The translations under genes were made by a program, and so were the position numbers. Source: Linepithema humile (lineage: Eukaryota > Arthropoda > Insecta > Hymenoptera > Formicidae). From it: a stretch of DNA of 64,000 nt. How positions within the stretch are numbered: the stretch's first letter is position 1; the number at the start of each line of letters is the position of its first letter. Shown here in pieces: positions 57,138 to 64,000 of this stretch. The stretch spans positions 60,001 through 124,000 of the forward strand of contig NW_027124989.1 in NCBI RefSeq assembly GCF_040581485.1, given 5' to 3'. The notes under the pieces were generated by a model, which searched no databases, was not told where the DNA came from, and worked only from the letters and a program-made list of their open reading frames with translations.

Positions 57138-57389
57138 CTAATCGTCTTCATAACTATCTCTTATATCTTGTTGTTTATTTGATAATTTTCCTCTTTTCAT
57201 TGAAAAATATATGATTATTCCTATTAAAATTATAACAATTGCAATTATAATTATAAATGTCAACATGTTAAATTGAGTTTGATGATCATCGTCGCTTTTA
57301 ATCTCTTTTCTATATTGTTGTTTGATAGATTCATCATGATTTTGTTCCTTAACTCCACCGTAGAAACCATTTAATATACCTAAATCCAT
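57138..57389 (-). CDS. Single-pass viral membrane protein (83 aa)
   Basis: Intact, TAAATG context. A hydrophilic N-terminal part (about 40 residues), one transmembrane helix (MLTFIIIIAIVIILIGIIIYF, about 42-62) and a basic then acidic tail. Convergent with PolX, one base between stops, and divergent from the L1-like gene. A virion membrane role is likely from context; no specific homologue is recognised. Confidence 0.55.
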   Translation of the reverse strand: MDLGILNGFYGGVKEQNHDESIKQQYRKEIKSDDDHQTQFNMLTFIIIIAIVIILIGIIIYFSMKRGKLSNKQQDIRDSYEDD

Positions 57390-57449
57390 TTATAAGAAAA
57401 AATCTTTATTAGTTTAATTGATATTGAAAATAACTTGCAATAAATAGAA

Positions 57450-58184
57450 ATGGGTGCTAGTGCTTCTATTCAGACTATCGTCAATGATATAGTAAATGAG
57501 ATAAAAATTGAATTAAAGAATACAGCTAAGGCAGATGCAAGCGCAAAATGTTTTATTCAGTTTGGACATGTAAAATTTTCAAAATCAAAGGGATGTACGT
57601 TAAGATAACAAAATTTCTGTAGTGCTGAAGCAAAAGCGTCTATTGATTCAGTTGTAGATGCATCGTTTAAAATTTACAACAATTTAACGAACAAACAAAA
57701 AGAAGAAGGAGCTAAATTATTTACAATTAAGACTAACATACAAACTACGGTAAATAAAATAAGAAACGATTTTAAAACATATATAGAAAATACTTGTAGT
57801 GCAAGTACCAGAGTAGAGAACGGTATAACAGTTCAGGATTTTATTGTCGACGAATGTGTTGCCCCCGATGGACAAGTTTTGGTGTTCGAATTTTTGAACT
57901 CTGGACAGGCTAAAGCATCTTGTGGAATAAAAACTGTAATGGACATAGTAGCAACTGCGTCTACGGAAATCGCTTCGTCTCAGAAATCGTTCAATGTCAA
58001 TACCATAATTTGGATATGTCTTGGAATAGGAATACCTCTTATAATAGCGTATGTGTTGTATTTATATAAAGGTATGTTCATAGTTAAATCGAAGGATAAG
58101 ATAGAAATAGAGTTAGCAAAAAAAAACTCTACATATATAAATCTACTAGCTTTAGCTAGGGGACTTAATAAAGTCAAGGATTAA
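57450..58184 (+). pseudogene. L1-like myristoylated virion membrane protein, one nonsense codon
   Basis: The frame from ATG 57450 to 58184 has 244 codons and a single in-frame TAA at 57606-57608; vaccinia L1 is 250 aa. The start MGASAS is an excellent N-myristoylation site. Paired cysteines (residues 34, 49, 56, then later ones before the membrane helix), a FCSAEAKAS segment and a C-terminal transmembrane helix (WICLGIGIPLIIAYVLYLY) match the L1/F9 family of entry-fusion complex proteins. These proteins depend on the E10 disulphide pathway. Only the nonsense codon is wrong in an otherwise complete frame. Confidence 0.85.
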
Positions 58185-58188
58185 TATA

Positions 58189-58629
58189 TTATTTAAAATA
58201 TTTCAAGTTACACTGAGGAATATAATCATAGTCGATTGTTTCTACTTTATTTTTCTTTTTTAATAATTCTTCGAATTTTACATACGATTTGTCTATATAT
58301 TTATTATTTAAATAGTATTTATCCAGTATATTTGTGTAAAAAATGTCATAATTTATATTGTATATTTCGTTAATTTTGAAATCTTGTTTAGGTAATTTCT
58401 TAAAATTTTTGCTTAATTTTATCAAATATGGATATTTCTCTTCGTTATTTAAATCTTTATAATAATATAATTTAATAATATTATTATTATCATCTATGAA
58501 CATATTATATCCTATGTTAAGATGCAGTTTATTGTTTATTATTCTTACTACAATAACATCTTTTATGTCGTTTGAAATTAAATTTAATCCAGTAATTATG
58601 GATGTATTAACATTATTTAATTTATCCAT
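58189..58629 (-). CDS. Viral protein in the H7 position (146 aa)
   Basis: An intact 146-codon ORF whose ATG overlaps the end of the topoisomerase IB gene by eight bases. In poxviruses the gene after topoisomerase IB (H6) is H7, also 146 aa, a late protein needed for crescent membrane formation. The sequence is Asn/Tyr/Lys-rich and alpha/beta, without a motif that proves homology. The H7 suggestion rests on gene order and length only. Confidence 0.45.
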   Translation of the reverse strand: MDKLNNVNTSIITGLNLISNDIKDVIVVRIINNKLHLNIGYNMFIDDNNNIIKLYYYKDLNNEEKYPYLIKLSKNFKKLPKQDFKINEIYNINYDIFYTNILDKYYLNNKYIDKSYVKFEELLKKKNKVETIDYDYIPQCNLKYFK

Positions 58630-59588
58630 TCTTTAATTTATTTATAACGTAATTATATAATTTCGTAAAGTCTGGATCGAAGTTTTTTACAATGTCACTA
58701 ATGTTTTCTTTATCAATTAATATATCAATTACATATGATCTTTTTGAAATAGATTTTGAATGTCCTATCGTATCGGCTGTGTTACAAAGTACAACTTGTA
58801 ACATTTTTTTAATATCTACCTTATTTATATTATTGTCACCAATAGAATTTATGAATTTCCACATCTCTCGTAATAATATAAGATTTGATCCATATGTTCT
58901 TATATCTTTTAATGTAATGCCTAAACTTTTTAATACATTGTAAAATTTCGATTCTCCTATAAAAACTCCGTTCATTGAAAATAAATAATCATTATCGTTT
59001 TTACAGATATCGTACAGAACAGTTATAAATTTATATACATATTCATCAAGAATTTTACTAATTACAAATTTATGGATTATTTTTTTTCCTATAAAGATTA
59101 TAAATATATTATTCTTGTCTACTGTTATATTTTTTTTTTAACGTTAGAATGCCAACAGTATTATTTTCATCACTGTATTTTTTTCTACCAGTTCTTATAT
59201 AAAATTTAAATTCTAATATTATTAATAACGACATTAAAGATTCTTTAGTTAATTTATTAAAATCTGACACTTTATTATCATTAATGTACTTATTTATTAT
59301 ATCTTTTTTACTATCTATTCTTAAAAATGATTTAAGTTTATTATTTCTTCTGAAGTTTACATATACATCTCCATAAAAATATTGTGTTTTTCCAGTTTTG
59401 TCTTTACCGATAAATAATAAGTTGTAGTCTGCACATTTGAATTTTTGTTTTACTACTTTTACGTCAGTAATATGTTTGGGTATTTTATATTTTTTTATTA
59501 TTTTATAGCAATCGTCTTTCTCTCCAACAAGTTTATCATTATCGTATAATTTTCCATCTTTGTATAAATAAAAAATTTTGTATTTCAT
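58622..59588 (-). pseudogene. DNA topoisomerase IB (H6-like), one frameshift
   Basis: About 320 codons; the poxvirus enzyme has 314. The first frame (59588-59109) has FKFYIRTGRKKY (catalytic Arg 132 of RxG) and VGILTLKKK. The frame then shifts in a T9 run at about 59132-59140. The second frame is open upstream of ATG 58975 and includes IRTYG (second Arg), GHSKSISKRSY with the active-site His and the Tyr that forms the DNA-phosphotyrosyl bond. All five catalytic positions are recognisable. Topoisomerase IB of this compact form is a poxvirus hallmark and relaxes supercoils during cytoplasmic transcription. Confidence 0.93.
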
Positions 59589-59642
59589 TTCAATACAAAA
59601 TAAAAATAATTTAATAGATTAACAATAAAATAAAAATTAAAT

Positions 59643-60404
59643 TCATTTATTACTTCTCTGTTTTTCTCTAATTAGTTTCTGTCCAATATCTTGTTTCTGA
59701 ACTCTTTGTTTTTTAAGTATTCGTAATATAGATGTAAAATTGCATCCTCCTTCTGTGTCGTAATACCATTCGAGGAAGTTGTTGTATGTATATGTAAATA
59801 TTTCAGATACTTTGAATGTTTTTACTATTCCATTATAAACGTTAATATCAATCATTTCTAATATACTAAGTGCTATAAAGAGTAAATTCCACGCGTGTAT
59901 AATTTCCTTTTGAACTCTTTTTTCTTCTTTGAACGATTGTAATGTGTAAATATTAAGGTCTTTATTTTTTGTATATGATTTAGAATTTCCACTTTTGTCA
60001 GATGATTTAAGTTTAATATTATTATCAAATAATCTTTTATTGAGAGTTATCATATTATCTATCTTATCTAATATAGATGAAAGATCTTTAGTATTATGGA
60101 TAAATCCAAAATAAATAAGACCTATGCTATGATTCCATATAATATTGTACATTTTTTTCAACTCTGTTTCTTTATATGTATCTTTTTCTAGAAAAGTTCT
60201 AAATTTAATTGCCACTCGTTTTGTAATGAATTCATCGCTTATTTCATCAAATACGTTAACGTTATACTCTATTTTATTATATAAATTAACTTCTTTTTTA
60301 TTAACTTTTTCTTTATTATTTATATCTTGCTTATTTATTTTAGTCTTCTTTTTTGCTCCTTTATCAGATATTTTAATGTCTTCGTCGCTTTGATTCTCTT
60401 CCAC
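59643..60404 (-). CDS. Viral protein in the H5 position (253 aa), last viral gene
   Basis: An intact ORF with a charged N-terminal 45 residues (acidic, then Lys-rich) and a helical remainder ending in a basic tail. It lies just upstream of topoisomerase IB on the same strand, the place occupied by H5 (late transcription factor VLTF4, also with a charged N-terminus) in poxviruses. No motif proves this. It is the last viral-type ORF; host-type repeats start within about 80 bases of its ATG. Confidence 0.45.
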   Translation of the reverse strand: MEENQSDEDIKISDKGAKKKTKINKQDINNKEKVNKKEVNLYNKIEYNVNVFDEISDEFITKRVAIKFRTFLEKDTYKETELKKMYNIIWNHSIGLIYFGFIHNTKDLSSILDKIDNMITLNKRLFDNNIKLKSSDKSGNSKSYTKNKDLNIYTLQSFKEEKRVQKEIIHAWNLLFIALSILEMIDINVYNGIVKTFKVSEIFTYTYNNFLEWYYDTEGGCNFTSILRILKKQRVQKQDIGQKLIREKQRSNK

Positions 60405-60478
60405 TATAGTACAAAACCAGTATTAAAATAACAATGGTTTAGTACTAACCCATTATCTAAATCGGTATTGAATAATGG
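60405..60478. other. Right virus/host boundary zone
   Basis: Between the ATG of the last viral ORF and the first 80 bp repeat unit the composition changes from A/T-only coding sequence to mixed sequence with GTACT/AGTAC words. The edge of the insert lies here or inside the repeat. Confidence 0.5.
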
Positions 60479-60870
60479 TACTGAAATGGTATACTGCCGG
60501 TAAATTTACGGTACTGTATCTGTACAAAAATTAATAAAAGAAAATGTCAAATGTCAAGTACCGAGACGGTATACTGTCGGTAAATTCAAGGTACTGTGCC
60601 CGTACTGAAATTGGCAAAAGGAGAGCGTTGAATGCCAGTACCGAAATTGTACATTGCCGGTGGTTTTTTTTTGTACTATACCTGTACAAAAATTAGTAAA
60701 AGAAATGTCAAATTACAGTACCGAAACGGTATACTGCCGGTAAATTCAAGGTACTGTGCCCGTACTGGAATTGGCAAAAGAAGAGCGTTAAATGCCAGTA
60801 CCGAAATGGTACAATGCCGGTAAATTTTTTAGCACTAAAATTGGCAAAAGATGAACATCGAATACTTAGT
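60479..60870 (+). repeat. 80 bp tandem repeat, about five units
   Basis: Units start at 60479, 60559, 60639, 60719 and 60799, an exact 80 bp step. Each begins TACCGAAA(C/T)GGTA (or a variant) and continues CTGCCGGTAAATT...GGTACTGTGCCCGTACTG...TTGGCAAAAG. Units one and three share ATTAATAAAAG/AAATGTCAAAT, and units two and four share GAGCGTT(G/A)AATGCCAGT, so a 160 bp two-unit period is superimposed. GTAC-centred motifs occur in both orientations. It may be subterminal repeats of the adjacent transposon or an independent minisatellite. Confidence 0.9.
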
Positions 60871-60904
60871 ATACATCATAGGAGGCAGTGTTAAAAAGTA
60901 TAAC

Positions 60905-60961
60905 CGTTGTATATTTTAATGTGACAGAAAGTAAAACTATATTCTAGTACATTGCGTTATT
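60905..60961 (+). repeat. Direct repeat upstream of the transposase (copy 1)
   Basis: GTTGTATATTTTAATGTGACAGAAAGTAAAACTATATTCTAGTACATTG here resembles 63778-63837 (TTGTATATTTTAATTTACGTGACAAAAAGTAAAACTATATTTTAGTCCAGTG in part). Possible promoter or element-end sequence shared by two copies of the element. Confidence 0.6.
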
Positions 60962-61175
60962 AACAAAACGGATAAACTTAGATAAACTTAATAATTGGCC
61001 GAGAAACGGAGTAATAACAGTTATTGTGAGTGATAACTCTATTATTTATCATTTTTACTAGTTGTCAAATTCTCTCTTTTTTTTTATATTATGGAAAATA
61101 ATTTTTTAATTGCAATTTTATCAATTTTATAACTCATAGTTACAGCTATATCCAGTGGTAAAAATTTAATAGAAA

Positions 61176-63558
61176 ATGCTGAAAAGGAAGTACTTTTATA
61201 CCAAAAAATATCGAGATTTAAAGAAACTAAAGACTATATCATCATCATCGTTATCGTCATCATCGGATGATAATGAAATATATGAAAACGAGAATCAAAA
61301 AAATCAGTTACAATCTGACAATGTTTGGGTGACCGAAAGTGAAGTTGAAAAACAACGTGCACAAATTTTGCCTTTTTCTTCAGCATTATCTCATGATAAT
61401 AGAAATACCAAGTAATTGCACACATATTTATAATTTAAAATATTTTACATATTTGATGATAAAATTATCTGTTCATCATTATTTGATGATGATATTGAAA
61501 TTATCTGTTAATACAATTTATACTTTTTAACAACGTAATGATTAATTTTGATGAAATTTTTGGATTTATTATTAAAAAAATAAATAAATAATAAATAATA
61601 AATAAATAAACAAATAATAATAATAAATAATCTTTTTGAATATTAAATATATTTTTCTAATTAAATAAGTATAATCTTCAATTCTTTAGCATCTTTGATA
61701 ATGAAATTACATCATCTTCATCAAGTGAAGAATTATGTCACGACAACGAAGTCGAAGAACAATTAGAAAAATTAGATCAAAATATTTCTTTTAAACAAAA
61801 GATACTTGATTGGTCTGTTAAAAATGTTGCATGTCTCAATAACAAAATGTTATCTGAGTTATTATGTATTTTGAAAACTGAACATGACGAATTTCCAAAA
61901 ACAGCTGCAACATTTCTGCAAACTAAAAATTCCAGAAATGTTGTTAAATTTATGTTAAGTGCTAATGGATCGTTTGGTACTTACATTTATTTTGGTTTAG
62001 AAAAAGCTCTTAAATTGATGATAAATCCTAAAGTATATGTAAAAGATGTAATTGAAATTTTTGTTAACATCGACGGTGTACAAATTTATAAAAATTCAAA
62101 ACAACAATTTTGGCCTATATTGATTATGTTACATGATAAGAAATACATTGTCAAACCGCAAGTTGTTGCTATATATCACGGTGAATCTAAACCAAAATCA
62201 CCAACGGAGTTTTTAAATGAATTTATAGAAGAACTATTAAGTTTAATGACCAATAAAATTAAATTGTCAGATAAAATATATAATATTAAAGTGTTAGGTT
62301 TTATATGTGATACACCGGCTAGGTCATTTATTAAATGTGTAAAATCTCACGTAGCATTTTATGCATGCGAACGTTGTACCGTAAAAGGCAAAACAGTTGG
62401 TAAAAATAAACGCATATATTCGAGAACTACTTGTGAAGAACGCAATGAACAATCATTCAAAGAACGTAGGCAGCCTCAGCATCATCTTGATAACGAAATC
62501 TCTCCTTTATTAAAAATTCCAGGATTTGATCCAGTAAAATCAGTTGTTCTAGATTCAATGCACCTTTTATTTCTTGGTATTACAAAAACTTTATTAAACA
62601 ATATTGTATTCGGTGGTCCCAAGAATAGTGGTATTGGGCCACGAAATCGATTATTATTAAGCAATTTACTCCATGGTTTATCTGGTCAAATTCCCTCAGA
62701 ATTCCAAAGAAAAACTTTTGATATTGGTAACTTAAAAAATTGGAAAGCGACACAATTTCGTTTCTTTCTGTTATACAGTGGTATATTAGTACTTCGTCAT
62801 GTTCTTCCAACTGATAAATATAAGCACTTTTCTCTTTTATATGTAGCATGTCGATTATTATGTAGTGATGATTTGGCAATATTAAACGCAGAAAATGCAA
62901 AAAAATTATTAATATTATTTTTTCGTTTGTTGCCTAAATTTTATGGTTCTCATATTCAAAGTATTAATTTTCATAATTTAATTCATATAGCAGATGATGT
63001 AACTCATATAGGATGTTCATTGACATCATTTTCGGCATTTCCATTTGAAAATTTTTTGATGACTTTAAAAAAATTAGTTCGTACACCAAATAATCCTTTA
63101 AGTCAAGTTGCAAATCGTTTAAAAGAAATTAATTTAAATACTAATATAAAGATTGTTCAATCTATATCAGTTACAGATTATGTTAAAAAAAATCAATTTA
63201 TTTAGGCAATCATATGACAAAAATAATATTTAAAAGTATAACATGGAATGAAATGATTATCACAAATACATCTCCTAATAACGTTGTACAACTAAAAAAT
63301 GGCAATATCATACAAATTAATAAAATTTATTCGTTAAAAAATGATGTTTTAAATCAAGAAAAGTTATCACTAAAAGGATCGTTATATTATGATACAAGAG
63401 ATGTTTTTAACTATCCTTATAAATCATCTAATGTCGGTTTATGGCAAGTTAATTTAAGCAAATACCGTTGCGTTTTTCATGTTAAAGAAATTAAACATAG
63501 ATGCGTACTTTTAAACATTAAGAATATTACGTATTGTACAAAATTATTACACGCTTAA
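61176..63558 (+). pseudogene. DUF4218-type (CACTA/EnSpm-like) transposase gene, probable intron, broken 3' end
   Basis: A first exon candidate at 61176-61415 has a Ser-rich, acidic N-terminus. A TTCTTTAG acceptor precedes 61690, from where the frame is open to 63205. This second part carries IDGVQIYKNSKQQFWPILI, CDTPARSFIKC, an FYACERCTVKG zinc-type motif, LDSMHLLFLGITK, KATQFRFFLLYSG and FSAFPFENFLMTLKKLVR, all typical of insect transposase-domain proteins with DUF4218. A stop at 63205 is followed in another frame (63214-63558) by the family's usual C-terminal segment, so the 3' end is frameshifted. The host origin contrasts with the viral genes to the left. Confidence 0.75.
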
Positions 63559-64000
63559 ATTTTTTTAGTTTGTAAATGTTTGTAAATATTTTAATAAATG
63601 TACATAAATGTAATCAATATGTACATTTAATTTTTTATTACCGTATAAATAAATATTTCAATACATTTCGATTTCGCTATCGATAGTTTCTGTATATGCA
63701 TTTGTTTGTTGACTGCGGAACCTCGTTCTGGCATCATTGCTGTTATGTGTCAAAGCGTATAACTGTATATTTTTCTTGTATATTTTAATTTACGTGACAA
63801 AAAGTAAAACTATATTTTAGTCCAGTGTATTATTAAGTCTAGTGCAGTGCAGTGCTATAATTCGCATCAACCATGAATGATTTTTCATATTTGTGAGTAC
63901 ACGTATTTTTTCAATTTATTGGTAATTATGTTATTGTTAATTTTCAAAATAAAATACGTAATATTATTGACTTAAAAGCTTTTTTTACCAATAAAGAAAA
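63559..64000. other. Host AT-rich DNA after the transposase
   Basis: No gene body is visible. The stretch contains the second copy of the direct repeat. An ATG at 63872 followed by GTGAGT at 63893 could be the start of a first exon of a neighbouring element, but the window ends. Confidence 0.4.
63778..63837 (+). repeat. Direct repeat downstream of the transposase (copy 2)
   Basis: Shares GTATATTTTAAT, GTGACA(A/G)AAAGTAAAACTATATT and TAGT(C/A)CA with 60905-60961 in the same orientation, about 2.87 kb away. Consistent with tandem copies of one element or with paired non-autonomous ends. Confidence 0.6.

Noticed and set aside
15137..60404. Attribution to an asfarvirus (GG-x sites, topoisomerase II-like ATPase, PolX)
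   Set aside because: Topoisomerase IB, G1 protease, NPH-II, L1-like and D13-sized genes and the I8/G1 arrangement fit poxviruses better. The asfarvirus-like traits are kept as findings.
15137..60404. An infectious virus contig misjoined to host DNA
   Set aside because: Eight or more in-frame stops, many frame breaks, truncations and an inversion argue for a decayed insertion, though only reads across the edges can exclude it.
15137..60404. Poxvirus early termination signals (TTTTTNT)
   Set aside because: Too frequent by chance in such A/T-rich sequence to be listed as features.

Overview
The window is insect genomic DNA that carries a 45 kb, AT-rich, decaying insert of a poxvirus-like large DNA virus. 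The host is probably hymenopteran, but that is inferred only from AT-rich DNA, an unmethylated-looking CpG-containing satellite and an insect-type DUF4218 transposase. The 1-8988 region is a tandem satellite of about 163 bp monomers arranged in a 490 bp three-monomer higher-order repeat. The 8989-15060 region is host non-coding DNA with small duplications, a diverged duplicated block that carries splice-like signals, and a hairpin.

From about 15137 to 60404 nearly every base belongs to closely packed viral-type genes on both strands. Recognisable products include the C-terminal two thirds of RPB2, an A32-type packaging ATPase, an F10-type kinase, a D6/D11-type helicase, an N-myristoyltransferase, a VP55-type poly(A) polymerase, VLTF3- and VLTF2-like zinc proteins, a D13-like capsid/scaffold protein, both halves of a D1-type capping enzyme, a G1-type metalloprotease, an NPH-II helicase, an E10-type thiol oxidase, a GHKL/topoisomerase II ATPase, a family X DNA polymerase, an L1-type myristoylated membrane protein and topoisomerase IB. 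Three features point to Poxviridae or a sister lineage in Chitovirales rather than to asfarviruses: the convergent G1/I8 pair, topoisomerase IB flanked by ORFs that match H5 and H7 in order and size, and adjacent VLTF genes. A tryptophan-repeat gene points to entomopoxviruses. Many starts carry the poxvirus late-gene TAAATG context.

Most large viral genes are broken by frameshifts (often in A/T runs), in-frame stops, small tandem duplications or rearrangements. The kinase, packaging ATPase, thiol oxidase and several small membrane genes are still open, and PolX is open from a TTG. This looks like an endogenised viral genome segment, not a live virus. No DNA polymerase B, D5 primase-helicase or RPB1 is present, so this is only part of a viral genome.

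The right flank (60405-64000) holds an 80 bp tandem repeat directly outside the last viral ORF, then a DUF4218-type (CACTA/EnSpm-like) transposase with a probable intron and a broken C-terminus, lying between two related direct repeats.
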